Notes under the pieces: model-generated
What the model saw: only the letters and a program-made list of their open reading frames with translations
What the model was told of the DNA's origin: nothing
Databases searched by the model: none
NCBI GenBank assembly: GCA_002338615.1
Contig: DDIS01000035.1
Span: 1 to 24,331 of the forward strand
DNA from: Proteobacteria bacterium UBA1844
GTDB lineage: Bacteria > Pseudomonadota > Gammaproteobacteria > Steroidobacterales > Woeseiaceae
DNA: 24,331 nucleotides
Reading direction: 5' to 3'
Shown here: in pieces, positions 8,040 to 16,138 of the stretch
How the letters are laid out: each line of letters opens with the position of its first letter
Position numbering within the stretch: the stretch's first letter is position 1
Made by a program: the position numbers and the translations under genes

Positions 8040-8597
8040 TCAGATTTCCAGCAACTCGGCCTCTTTCTCGGCCAGCACCTGATCGATTTCCGCGATGTAC
8101 TTGTCGGTGATCGTCTGGATCTCGTCTTCCGCGCGGTGCTCATCGTCCTCACCGATTTCTTTTTCCTTCAGTAACTCTTTCAAGTCGCTGATCGCATCGC
8201 GCCGTACATTACGAATCGCTATTCGACCGCCTTCGGCTTCATTTCGCACAACCCGAATCATGTCTTTGCGTCGTTCTTCGGTTAGCGGTGGCAGTGGCAC
8301 TCGGATAACCGTGCCGGCGGTGGCCGGATTCAGGCCGAGATCCGAATTCATGATCGCTTTCTCGATTACGCTGACCATGTTCTTTTCCCACGGCGTAATA
8401 ATCAGCGTTCTTGCATCCTCCACACCCACGTTGGATACCTGCTTGAGTGGCGTCTGGCTGCCGTAGTAATCGACCGAAATGTGGTCGAGCAAACTCGTGT
8501 GCGCGCGGCCAGTCCGGATTTTCGTCAATTCGTGCTTGAGTGACGCCACACTCTTCGACATTCTTTGAGCAGCGTCTTTTTTGATTTCGTCCAACAC
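8040..8597 (-). CDS. frr: Ribosome recycling factor
   Basis: RRF works with EF-G to split post-termination ribosomes in the cytoplasm. The 185-residue length is exactly the family standard. Recognisable parts are the N-terminal helix ending [19 protein letters not shown], the [17 protein letters not shown] segment, and the [13 protein letters not shown] hinge between the two domains, followed by the long C-terminal helices rich in Glu and Lys. The start is a GTG (8595-8597) aligned with the usual family start and preceded by a good GGGAGAG ribosome site; the next Met is 12 codons in and would trim a conserved helix. It sits 46 bases after pyrH and directly abuts uppS. Confidence 0.97.
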   Translation of the reverse strand: MLDEIKKDAAQRMSKSVASLKHELTKIRTGRAHTSLLDHISVDYYGSQTPLKQVSNVGVEDARTLIITPWEKNMVSVIEKAIMNSDLGLNPATAGTVIRVPLPPLTEERRKDMIRVVRNEAEGGRIAIRNVRRDAISDLKELLKEKEIGEDDEHRAEDEIQTITDKYIAEIDQVLAEKEAELLEI

Positions 8598-8643
8598 CTT
8601 GTCTCTCCCGATGGCCTCATTTGCTCCGCGGTATTACCAGGTT

Positions 8644-9366
8644 CTATGCTTTCACCAGCGTACCAATTTTTTCGCCTGCCATGGCCTCAACCAGCGCGTT
8701 GGCACGGCCAAGGTCGAAAATACGCAATGGCAACGAATTGTCACGACACATGACGATGGCGGTTGCGTCCATCACGCCCAGCTTGTCCGCAATTACCTGG
8801 TCGTAAGTCACGGACTCGAAGCGCTTCGCGCCCGGATTTTTCACCGGATCCGCCTCGTAGACGCCATCTACCTTGGTGGCCTTGAGCAGCACGTCAGCAC
8901 CGATTTCAATTGCGCGCAGGCTGGCCGCCGTGTCCGTGGTAAAAAACGGATTGCCGGTACCCGCGGCCATGATCACGACGCGGCCTTTTTCCAGGTGACG
9001 GACCGCGCGACGCCGGATGTAGTCTTCGCAGACGTCATGGATCTGCAACGCAGACATCACTCGCGCAAAAACGTTTTGCGCCTCGAGCGCATCCTGAATG
9101 GCCAGCGCATTCATAACCGTCGCCAGCATGCCCATGTAGTCGCCGGTGACTCGATCCATCCCGGCGCGGGCAAGACCGGCGCCACGAAAGATATTACCGC
9201 CCCCGACAACAATTGCGATTTCAACGCCGGATTGTTGTGCCGTGGCGATCTCGGCCGCCAGCCGTTTGATGACCCTCGGTTCGATGCCATAGTCCAGTTC
9301 TCCCATCAGTGCCTCACCGCTGAGTTTCAGCAGTACGCGACGATAAGGAGACTTGGCATCAGCCAT
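8644..9366 (-). CDS. pyrH: UMP kinase
   Basis: PyrH phosphorylates UMP to UDP for nucleic acid and UDP-sugar synthesis; it belongs to the amino acid kinase fold and forms hexamers. The 240-residue product is one residue shorter than the E. coli enzyme. Phosphate and nucleotide contacts visible are LLKLSGEAL (K14), [10 protein letters not shown] (about 53-62), and the [18 protein letters not shown] segment. Near the C-terminus the [20 protein letters not shown] segment is typical of bacterial UMP kinases. The ATG directly follows the tsf TAA with no gap, so translation is likely coupled. UDP-GlcNAc made from its product is used by LpxA further along the same operon. Confidence 0.97.
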   Translation of the reverse strand: MADAKSPYRRVLLKLSGEALMGELDYGIEPRVIKRLAAEIATAQQSGVEIAIVVGGGNIFRGAGLARAGMDRVTGDYMGMLATVMNALAIQDALEAQNVFARVMSALQIHDVCEDYIRRRAVRHLEKGRVVIMAAGTGNPFFTTDTAASLRAIEIGADVLLKATKVDGVYEADPVKNPGAKRFESVTYDQVIADKLGVMDATAIVMCRDNSLPLRIFDLGRANALVEAMAGEKIGTLVKA

Positions 9367-10242
9367 TTATTTTGCGCCTTTGACCTGGGCCATCACTTCT
9401 TCGACAAAATTATCGGCCTTTTTCTCAATACCTTCGCCGACTTCAAAACGCACGAACGAGATCACCCTGGCGCCTTTACTTTTCAGTAGCTGTCCGACTG
9501 TCATCGAGTCATCTTTGACGAAGGGCTGCCCGACCAGCGTGATTTCCTTCAGAAATTTTTGCACGCGCCCATCAACCATTTTTCCAACGATTTCCGCGGG
9601 TTTGCCCGATGCCTCGGCCTGCTCCTGGAAAATACGTCGCTCGCTCTGCAGGGTCTCGGGATCGACGCCAGTTTCATCGACGCACGCCGGGTTGGTGGCT
9701 GCAACGTGCATGGCGATATCCCGGGCGAGATCCTCGTCGCCGCCATCCAGTACCACCAGCGAGCCGATTCTTGCACCGTGCGAATAAATACCGAGCGGCC
9801 CGGTGACGTCAACATTCGCGATGCGTCGCACTGAAATGTTTTCGCCGACCTTCGCCACCAGTTCGGTACGCGCTTCGTCTACCGTTCGCCCGCCTGTAAG
9901 CTTGAGGTTCAGAACGGTCGTCGCATCCGCCTGGGTCGATGCGAGTGCTGCATCGGCGACCGCATCGGCGAATTGAATGAAGTTGTCGTCGTTTGCTACG
10001 AAATCGGTTTCTGAATTGACTTCAACGACGACTGCCTTCCCGCCGCCCGATTTGATGACAACGCGACCATCCGCAGCAACGCGACTGGATTTTTTGTCGG
10101 CCTTGGCCTGCCCGGATTTGCGCAAATTTTCTGCCGCAACATCCAGGTCGCCGCCCGCTTCCACCAGCGCATTCTTGACATCCATGATGCCCGCTCCGGT
10201 GCGCTCACGCAGTTCTTTTACCATTGATGCAGTAATAGCCAT
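9367..10242 (-). CDS. tsf: Elongation factor Ts
   Basis: EF-Ts is the guanine nucleotide exchange factor for EF-Tu. The 291-residue product begins MAITASMVKELRERTGAGI, containing the UBA-like N-terminal signature, followed by MDVKNALVEAGGDLDVAAENL. The EF-Tu contact motif ETDFVANDDNF is near residue 80, and a second core subdomain and C-terminal helices follow. The ATG at 10240-10242 is preferred over the in-frame GTG directly before it because it is the conserved family start and has a GAGGTG ribosome site at suitable distance. It lies 41 bases after rpsB. In E. coli the two are co-transcribed with partial attenuation between them; I see no clear terminator hairpin in this gap. Confidence 0.97.
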   Translation of the reverse strand: MAITASMVKELRERTGAGIMDVKNALVEAGGDLDVAAENLRKSGQAKADKKSSRVAADGRVVIKSGGGKAVVVEVNSETDFVANDDNFIQFADAVADAALASTQADATTVLNLKLTGGRTVDEARTELVAKVGENISVRRIANVDVTGPLGIYSHGARIGSLVVLDGGDEDLARDIAMHVAATNPACVDETGVDPETLQSERRIFQEQAEASGKPAEIVGKMVDGRVQKFLKEITLVGQPFVKDDSMTVGQLLKSKGARVISFVRFEVGEGIEKKADNFVEEVMAQVKGAK

Positions 10243-10283
10243 CACTTCACCTCACTTGATTCTGTTTGCCCGGCACGCGCGCG

Positions 10284-11396
10284 TTACTCGGTATCGCCGG
10301 TAGCGTCATCGGCCTTCGCCTCGGGTTTGGCGGCCTTTTTCCTGGCAACCTTCTTCCTGGCTACGGCTGGCTCCGCTGCCTCAGCAGGCGCCGCCTTGGC
10401 TTTGGACACATCTTTCACTGCAGGCTTCGCCTCGGCCTTCGCTGCAGGCTTTGTCCCGGCCTTCGCGGCGGCGTTGTCTGCTCCATTGCCGGAAACGGCT
10501 GCCGCCGGCTCGTCTGTCTCCTCAGCCGCATCAGCGACACTCGGCGCATCGCCTGACGTTTCATCGTCGGCCAGTTTTTTCGCCGGGGCTTTTTTCCTTA
10601 CCGCCGCTTTCTTGGCTGGCTTGCGCGTTGGCTTCTTGCGTGCACGCGTCTTCTTCACGTTGCCCGCCTCGTCAAGTTCGACGAACTCGTCTTCGCCCAA
10701 CGCAACTTCGGGAAGTGAGGCCTTGCCATCGTCAACAGCGTCCGCAATCAAAGTGGCATACAGCTCGATCGCCCGCATCGCATCATCATTACCCGGGATG
10801 ACGTAGTCCACGCCCAGCGGCGAGCAATTCGTATCGACAATTGCCACGACAGGGATACCGAGCTTTTGCGCTTCGCGAATAGCGATGTCTTCATGATCGA
10901 CATCGACCACGAACATGACGTCGGGCAGGGATTTCATCTCCTTGATGCCCCCGAGCGAGCGCTCCAGCTTGTCGCGTTCACGACTTAAGCCGAGTACTTC
11001 CTTTTTCGTCAGACCGTCAAAACCGCCTTCCTCCGTCATTTTCTCGAGGTGAATGAGTCGTTTCACCGACTGCCGGATGGTTTTGTAGTTGGTCAGCATG
11101 CCGCCCAGCCAGCGCTGGCTGACAAATGGCATGCCACAGCGGCTCGCCTGGTTGCGAACGGCCTCACGGGCGGCGCGTTTGGTGCCAACGAACAGCACAG
11201 TGCCACCATCGGCGACGGTCGCCTTGATAAAGGCGTAGGCCTCGCGCGCCAGCGGCAGGCTTTTTTCGAGATTAATAATGTGAATCTTGTTTCTTTCGCC
11301 GAAGATGTAGGGTGCCATCTGCGGGTTCCAGAAACGGGTCTGATGACCAAAATGCACGCCAGCCTCTAGCATCTGGCGCATGGTTACGTCTGCCAT
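10284..11396 (-). CDS. rpsB: 30S ribosomal protein S2 with long Ala/Lys-rich C-terminal tail
   Basis: S2 is a core protein of the 30S subunit. Residues 1-240 are a normal S2: [20 protein letters not shown] at the start, then [23 protein letters not shown] and [17 protein letters not shown]. coli S2 ends near residue 241, but this frame continues to residue 370. The added tail of about 130 residues has a basic block (about 248-274, [20 protein letters not shown]), an acidic block (275-297), an Ala/Lys-rich stretch (308-345) with [12 protein letters not shown] repeats, a second basic block (347-359) and an acidic end. It resembles histone H1-like tails in composition. The frame is open and uses the same codons, so it looks translated, not a read-through artefact. 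The frame is also open upstream of 11396 but starts correctly at this ATG, with a GGAGAA ribosome site. Confidence 0.95.
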   Translation of the reverse strand: MADVTMRQMLEAGVHFGHQTRFWNPQMAPYIFGERNKIHIINLEKSLPLAREAYAFIKATVADGGTVLFVGTKRAAREAVRNQASRCGMPFVSQRWLGGMLTNYKTIRQSVKRLIHLEKMTEEGGFDGLTKKEVLGLSRERDKLERSLGGIKEMKSLPDVMFVVDVDHEDIAIREAQKLGIPVVAIVDTNCSPLGVDYVIPGNDDAMRAIELYATLIADAVDDGKASLPEVALGEDEFVELDEAGNVKKTRARKKPTRKPAKKAAVRKKAPAKKLADDETSGDAPSVADAAEETDEPAAAVSGNGADNAAAKAGTKPAAKAEAKPAVKDVSKAKAAPAEAAEPAVARKKVARKKAAKPEAKADDATGDTE

Positions 11397-11505
11397 GGAA
11401 GTTCTCCGGGTTATGCCTCCGCCGGTCCCAGCCCGCAACCCCTTGTTTTTATGGGGCACCCAGCAGGATGTGTCGACCAGCGTGTGGATTAATTGCCTCT
11501 TGGGC
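11397..11505 (-). promoter_or_regulatory. Probable rpsB 5' leader (candidate S2 autoregulation site)
   Basis: From the predicted start of transcription to the rpsB ATG there is an untranslated leader of about 109 nt. It can form a short hairpin with CCCC and GGGG arms around an A-rich loop (near 11441-11458), and contains the ribosome site next to the ATG. In E. coli and other gammaproteobacteria the rpsB leader is a structured target for feedback repression by S2. Length and position fit such a role here, but I could not match the conserved secondary structure by eye. Confidence 0.35.
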
Positions 11506-11521
11506 GCGCGCTTTATACCAT
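11493..11521 (+). promoter_or_regulatory. Candidate map promoter overlapping the rpsB promoter
   Basis: On the plus strand TTGCCT (11493-11498) and TACCAT (11516-11521) are 17 bases apart, each matching four of six consensus positions. The -10 shares bases with the rpsB -10 on the opposite strand, so the two promoters would compete. This is a modest motif match and other starts for map are possible. Confidence 0.25.
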
Positions 11522-11540
11522 AGCCCGCCGCAGCCAACAA
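11512..11540 (-). promoter_or_regulatory. rpsB promoter with GC-rich discriminator
   Basis: On the minus strand TTGTTG (11535-11540) and TATAAA (11512-11517) are separated by exactly 17 bases. The bases just after the -10 are GCGCGCGCC, a GC-rich discriminator of the kind seen at ribosomal promoters repressed by ppGpp and DksA in the stringent response. The -35 is weak (three of six), the -10 strong (five of six). It drives the large minus-strand operon. Confidence 0.6.
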
Positions 11541-11555
11541 CGCGAAAAAAGGAAA

Positions 11556-11576
11556 CTCCGGCAATTCACGCCGGAG
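11556..11576 (-). terminator. Hairpin beside a T-rich tract in the rpsB-map gap
   Basis: CTCCGGC and GCCGGAG form a perfect 7-bp stem around a 7-base loop. Read on the minus strand the stem is followed by TTTCC and six T residues (11545-11555), the layout of an intrinsic terminator. It would stop antisense transcription leaving map before it reaches the rpsB promoter. Read on the plus strand, the same hairpin lies 14 bases before the map ATG and hides a GGAG sequence, so it could instead affect map translation. The role is not settled by sequence. Confidence 0.4.
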
Positions 11577-11589
11577 CCTGAGCGAGCAC

Positions 11590-12360
11590 ATGACCGTAAC
11601 GATCAAAACCCCCGAAGAACAGAACCAGATGCGGATCGCAGGCCGGCTCGCCGCCGACGTGCTTGACATGATCGGCGAACATGTCGTGCCGGGCGTGACG
11701 ACTGGCGAACTCGACCGGATCTGCCACGAGTACATAACCAATGTGCAGCAGGCGATACCCGCGCCACTCAACTACCGCGGTTTCCCGAAGTCGGTTTGCA
11801 CCTCTGTCAATCACGTCGTATGCCACGGCATCCCGGGCGAGAAGACGCTCAAGTCCGGTGACGCGATCAATATCGACGTGACCGTCATCAAGAACGGCTT
11901 TCACGGCGACACCAGCCGCATGTATTTCGTCGGCAAGCCCGGTATCCAGGCAGAGCGGCTTGCCGCGGTCGCCTATGAAGGCATGTGGCTCGGCATCAAT
12001 GAGCTTGGGCCCGGCAAGTACCTTGGCGATGTCGGTGAAGCTATCCAGACGTTTGTCGAGGGCAAGCACTTCTCGGTGGTGCGCGAATACTGTGGGCATG
12101 GCATTGGCCGCGTATTCCATGAAGACCCGCAGGTACTGCACTATGGCCATCGCGGTGCCGGCATGGAGCTCCGGGAAGGCATGACGCTAACCGTAGAGCC
12201 GATGGTCAACGCCGGCAAACGGCACGTCAAGCTGTTGAACGACGGCTGGACCGTCGTCACCAAGGATCACAGCTTATCGGCGCAATGGGAGCACACCGTC
12301 CTGATCACAGCCGATGGCTTTGAGGTCCTGACTCTCGGTGCCGACGCACGAGAATGCTGA
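11590..12360 (+). CDS. map: Type I methionine aminopeptidase
   Basis: Map removes the initiator methionine from new proteins in the cytoplasm. The 256-residue product has the pita-bread fold residues in the expected order: substrate-contacting H79 (VCHGIPG), metal ligands D96 (NIDVTV), D107 (FHGDTS), H170 ([13 protein letters not shown]), E203 (TVEPMVN) and E234 (QWEHTVL). Length is close to the 264 residues of E. coli. It has no N-terminal extension. The gene is divergent from rpsB, a standard arrangement in gammaproteobacteria. The ribosome site before the ATG is weak and partly inside a hairpin. The last 7 bases overlap the start of glnD. Confidence 0.97.
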   Translation: MTVTIKTPEEQNQMRIAGRLAADVLDMIGEHVVPGVTTGELDRICHEYITNVQQAIPAPLNYRGFPKSVCTSVNHVVCHGIPGEKTLKSGDAINIDVTVIKNGFHGDTSRMYFVGKPGIQAERLAAVAYEGMWLGINELGPGKYLGDVGEAIQTFVEGKHFSVVREYCGHGIGRVFHEDPQVLHYGHRGAGMELREGMTLTVEPMVNAGKRHVKLLNDGWTVVTKDHSLSAQWEHTVLITADGFEVLTLGADAREC

Positions 12361-14951
12361 CGATCGACCGCGCGACCCTCGAAGCAGCAGACGCGGATCT
12401 GAAAAGTCGTTTCCTCGCCGGTGAGCCGGTCTCGGCGCTGGTCCATGAGCGTGGCCGGAATGTGGACGAGACCCTGCGCGAACTCTGGCACACGCATGCC
12501 AACTCGCTTGCCGGCACCGTTGCGCTGGTCGCGGTAGGCGGCTATGGACGCGGCGAACTGCACCCCTATTCCGACGTCGATATCATGCTCCTGCTGCCCG
12601 CCGATTTCGATCCGGCGGGCAATGAATCGATTTCCTCCTTTATTACGTCGCTCTGGGACGTCGGCCTTGAGATCGGTCACAGCGTCCGTACCGTCGCACA
12701 ATGTGCGAGCGAAGCCGCTGCCGATCTCACGGTCGCAACTACACTTATGGAAGCGCGATTGCTGGATGGCCCGAAGGCCCTGTTCGATCAAATGGAAGCG
12801 GCGGTCGGACCCGACAAAATCTGGCCGTCGAACCGTTTCTTCGAGGAAAAACGCAAGGAACAGATTGCAAGACACCATCGCTACGACGATACGGCCTACA
12901 ATCTCGAACCGAATGTCAAAGGCAGCCCAGGGGGATTGAGAGACATCCAGATGATCGGCTGGGTAGCGAAACGGCATTTCGGCTGTAATACCTTCCGTGA
13001 ACTCGTCGGGCACAAATTCCTGACCCCCGGGCAATTAAAGCGTCTGCAGGAATGCCGCAATTTCCTCTGGCGTGTGCGCTTCGCGCTGCACATTCTTACT
13101 GGCCGTCAAGAAGACCGTATCCTGTTCGATCACCAGATCAAACTCGCGGAAATGCTCGGCTACGAGGATGCAAGCTATACGCTGGCCGTGGAACAGTTCA
13201 TGCAGCGGTACTACCGCACAGTCATGGAACTGTCGCGCCTGAACGAGATGCTGCTGCAACTTTTCGAAGAAGCCATCCTGATGGATCCAAACGCAACGGC
13301 GAAAGCCCTGAATGAGCGTTTTGAGATCAAGAACGGCTTTTTACAAACCACCAGCAATTCGGTGTTTACCAACGACCCGTCCGCACTGCTGGAACTCTTT
13401 GTGCTGCTGCAGGACCATCCGGACATACGCGGTGTCAGTGCATACACCGTCGGGCTGATGAGGCGCAACCTGTTTCTAATCGATGAAGAATTTCGGCAGA
13501 ACCCGCGTAATCATCGCCTGTTCCTCAGCATCCTGCGTGCACCGGAAGGCGTCACGCACCAGCTACGACGCATGAACCTGTACGGTGTGCTCGGCCTGTA
13601 CCTGCCCGCCTTCGGTCGCATCGTTGGCCGTATGCAATACGATTTGTTTCACGCCTATACCGTCGACGAGCACACGCTGTTCGTCGTCAGCAACCTGCGT
13701 CGGTTCGCGCTCAGCCGGTACGACGATGAGTATCCCGAGTGCAGCAAGTTAATGCAGGCACTCGACAAGCCGGAGATCCTCTACCTTGCCGGGCTGTTTC
13801 ACGATATTGCAAAAGGCCGCGGTGGCGACCACTCGATCCTGGGCGCCGTCGATGCCGAATCGTTTTGTCTCGAGCACGGCCTTGGCAAATACGATGCAGC
13901 AACGGTGGCCTGGCTGGTCAAGAATCATTTGCTGCTCTCGACCACGGCGCAGAAAAAAGATATCGGAGACCCGGATGTCATCAATGAATTTGCGGCGCTG
14001 GTCGGCGACCAGTTGCATCTCGATTTGCTGTACCTGTTAACGATTGCCGATGTCCGGGGCACGAATCCCAAGCTTTGGAACTCCTGGAAGGCAAGCCTGT
14101 TTCGCGATCTTTACGACCTGACGTCGCGCGCGCTCCGGCGTGGGCTGGCGAACCCGATCAACCGCGAGCTACTCGCCGCTGAAACCGAGCAGCAGGCGCG
14201 CGCGGAACTTCGCAACTCGGGTCTCAGCGACGAACAAATCGATTCTGTCTGGATTTTGCTGGACGAAGATTATTTTATCCGCCACAAAAGCAACGAGATC
14301 GTCTGGCATACGGAATGGCTGGCCGATTCGGACACGAAGTCGGCTATCGGCCTTGTAGACGCACGCAAAAAGCCTGGCGGTGACGGTATTGAGGCCATCC
14401 TGTACACGCCGCGCTGGCACCATACCTTCGCGCACGCGACGGGTGTCGTCGATGAACTCGGCATGACCATTGTCGATGCGCGCATCGTGCCGCTGCAGAA
14501 TGACTACAGTCTTGATACCTATATCTTTATGGAACTTGACAAGCGTATAGAAATTGATGACGCCAGGATCAATAAAGTACGCCGTATGCTGACCCGGATT
14601 CTAACGGCGAGCGAGAAAAACGTCGCTACCGTGACACGTGCAATTCCGCGGCAGGCGCGCATGTTCAAAACAAAGACCCGCATAGATTTTCTGCGCGTAT
14701 CCCGGCAAGGCCAGAACGTCATGGAATTGGTGGCCGCAGACAGGCCGGGGCTGTTGAGCAAGATCGGGCAGGTGTTTATCGAGTTGGGTATCGATATACA
14801 CAATGCCAAAATCATGACCATCGGCGAAAAAGCCGAAGACGTTTTCTATATCACTGACGAGTCCGGATTACCGCTTGATACCACGGCGCAGGAAACTTTG
14901 CGGGAACGGCTGATTGAGAAACTCGACAATAAACAGGCTGCAAAACGATAG
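12354..14951 (+). CDS. glnD: Bifunctional PII uridylyltransferase/uridylyl-removing enzyme
   Basis: GlnD senses glutamine and adds or removes UMP on the PII proteins GlnB/GlnK, the top of nitrogen control. The 865-residue product has all family domains: nucleotidyltransferase with GGYGRGELHPYSDVDIML (62-79; D74 and D76 bind metal), a linker with KGSPGGLRDIQ, an HD hydrolase domain with LFHDIAKGRGGDHS (H483, D484), and two C-terminal ACT domains (about 680-760 and 785-860, the second beginning MELVAADRPGLLSKIG) that bind glutamine. The ATG overlaps the map stop by 7 bases, a strong sign of translational coupling. No PII gene is visible nearby, which is normal for this locus. Confidence 0.97.
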   Translation: MLTIDRATLEAADADLKSRFLAGEPVSALVHERGRNVDETLRELWHTHANSLAGTVALVAVGGYGRGELHPYSDVDIMLLLPADFDPAGNESISSFITSLWDVGLEIGHSVRTVAQCASEAAADLTVATTLMEARLLDGPKALFDQMEAAVGPDKIWPSNRFFEEKRKEQIARHHRYDDTAYNLEPNVKGSPGGLRDIQMIGWVAKRHFGCNTFRELVGHKFLTPGQLKRLQECRNFLWRVRFALHILTGRQEDRILFDHQIKLAEMLGYEDASYTLAVEQFMQRYYRTVMELSRLNEMLLQLFEEAILMDPNATAKALNERFEIKNGFLQTTSNSVFTNDPSALLELFVLLQDHPDIRGVSAYTVGLMRRNLFLIDEEFRQNPRNHRLFLSILRAPEGVTHQLRRMNLYGVLGLYLPAFGRIVGRMQYDLFHAYTVDEHTLFVVSNLRRFALSRYDDEYPECSKLMQALDKPEILYLAGLFHDIAKGRGGDHSILGAVDAESFCLEHGLGKYDAATVAWLVKNHLLLSTTAQKKDIGDPDVINEFAALVGDQLHLDLLYLLTIADVRGTNPKLWNSWKASLFRDLYDLTSRALRRGLANPINRELLAAETEQQARAELRNSGLSDEQIDSVWILLDEDYFIRHKSNEIVWHTEWLADSDTKSAIGLVDARKKPGGDGIEAILYTPRWHHTFAHATGVVDELGMTIVDARIVPLQNDYSLDTYIFMELDKRIEIDDARINKVRRMLTRILTASEKNVATVTRAIPRQARMFKTKTRIDFLRVSRQGQNVMELVAADRPGLLSKIGQVFIELGIDIHNAKIMTIGEKAEDVFYITDESGLPLDTTAQETLRERLIEKLDNKQAAKR

Positions 14952-14963
14952 GGACAATTCTGC

Positions 14964-15779
14964 ATGGCAATGGATGAGACTTTAATTAATCAGGCATTCG
15001 AGAACGGGATTGACAGTGTCGATCGCAGCGCACTTAAAGCGTCGGTCAGCGAGGCCATCGAGTTGCTCGACAAGGGCAAAGCGCGCGTCGCGGAACCCGG
15101 GGCAGCGGGCTGGCAGGTCAACCAGAGCCTGAAGAAAGCTGTCCTGCTGAGTTTTCGTCTATATGACAATCGAGTGGTCGAAGGTGCACACAGTCGCTTT
15201 TACGACAAAGTAGCCATGAAGTATGCCGATTACACCGCGGCAGACTTCGTAAATGACGGTGTACGCGTGGTGCCCGACGCTATCGTACGCAAAGGTGCTT
15301 TTGTCGCACGTGATGTCGTGTTGATGCCGAGCTACGTGAACATCGGCGCTTATGTTGACAGCGGTACGATGGTTGATACCTGGGCGACCATCGGCAGCTG
15401 CGCGCAGATCGGCAAGAACGTACACATCTCGGGTGGCGTCGGCATTGGGGGAGTGCTCGAACCAGTGCAGGCCGGCCCAACCATTATTGAAGACGATTGC
15501 TTCATCGGCGCACGTTCCGAAGTAGTCGAAGGTGTGGTGGTGGAACGTGGCTCGGTGATCTCCATGGGAGTGTTCATCGGACAAAGTACGAAAATTTACA
15601 ATCGCGAAACAGGCAGTGTGAGTTACGGACGGGTTCCTGCCGGCTCGGTCGTTGTATCCGGCACTATGCCCTCGGCAGATGGCAAGTATTCACTGTACTG
15701 TGCTGTCATCGTAAAAACCGTCGATGCCAGAACCCGGGCGAAGACAGGCCTGAATGAATTGCTGCGCAATGTGGAGTAG
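14964..15779 (+). CDS. dapD: 2,3,4,5-tetrahydropyridine-2,6-dicarboxylate N-succinyltransferase
   Basis: DapD transfers succinyl from succinyl-CoA to tetrahydrodipicolinate in the lysine/meso-diaminopimelate pathway. The 271-residue product is near the 274 of E. coli. An N-terminal helical domain (1-100, ending [15 protein letters not shown]) precedes hexapeptide repeats (about 105-240), including [20 protein letters not shown] and [11 protein letters not shown]. The final part ([19 protein letters not shown]) is typical of the family. The chosen ATG lies 12 bases after the glnD stop with AGGGA as ribosome site; a second in-frame ATG two codons later is equally possible. DapE, which removes the succinyl group later in the pathway, is encoded at 23077 in this window. 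Confidence 0.96.
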   Translation: MAMDETLINQAFENGIDSVDRSALKASVSEAIELLDKGKARVAEPGAAGWQVNQSLKKAVLLSFRLYDNRVVEGAHSRFYDKVAMKYADYTAADFVNDGVRVVPDAIVRKGAFVARDVVLMPSYVNIGAYVDSGTMVDTWATIGSCAQIGKNVHISGGVGIGGVLEPVQAGPTIIEDDCFIGARSEVVEGVVVERGSVISMGVFIGQSTKIYNRETGSVSYGRVPAGSVVVSGTMPSADGKYSLYCAVIVKTVDARTRAKTGLNELLRNVE

Positions 15780-15784
15780 CTGAA

Positions 15785-16138
15785 TTGCTTACCGTTTACG
15801 GACTCAAGAGCTGCGATACCTGTCGCAAGGCGCAGAAATTTCTGCAAGCGCACAACATCGAGTTCAGGTTTCACGATTTGCGTGAACAGGGACTCGACAT
15901 TCAGATGCTGGAACGCTGGGCGGATCGCATTGACTGGCAGAAACTGCTCAACAAGCAAAGCCTGAGCTGGCGCAAGGTGCCGGAAGCGGACCGGGCTGAT
16001 ATGAATCGAAGCAAGGCCCTGGCGGCGATGATCGAGCAGCCCACGCTCGTCAAGCGGCCGGTGCTCGAACATAAGGACTATTTTGCAGTTGGATTTTCCG
16101 AGGCTCGATTCAGCAAACACCTCGGGCTATCTTCGTGA
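15785..16138 (+). CDS. ArsC/Spx-family thioredoxin-fold protein (YffB-like)
   Basis: A 117-residue member of the arsenate reductase/Spx family. It has YGLKSCDTCRKAQKFL near the N-terminus, with Cys10 and Cys13 in a CxxC arrangement, then FRFHDLREQGLD, the SLSWRKVPE segment and LVKRPVLEHKD, matching E. coli YffB throughout. YffB lies next to dapE in E. coli and the same family sits between dapD and dapE in Xanthomonas-type genomes, so the location supports the assignment. Its biochemical role is not established; arsenate reduction is not shown for this subgroup. The start is a TTG (15785) with GGAG eight bases upstream, since no ATG or GTG in frame fits. It begins 5 bases after dapD. Confidence 0.85.
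   Translation: MLTVYGLKSCDTCRKAQKFLQAHNIEFRFHDLREQGLDIQMLERWADRIDWQKLLNKQSLSWRKVPEADRADMNRSKALAAMIEQPTLVKRPVLEHKDYFAVGFSEARFSKHLGLSS

Noticed and set aside
11397..11771. Upstream extension of rpsB by 125 codons into the leader and map
   Set aside because: It runs through the promoter and antisense to map; S2 starts at the conserved MADVTMRQ with a ribosome site.
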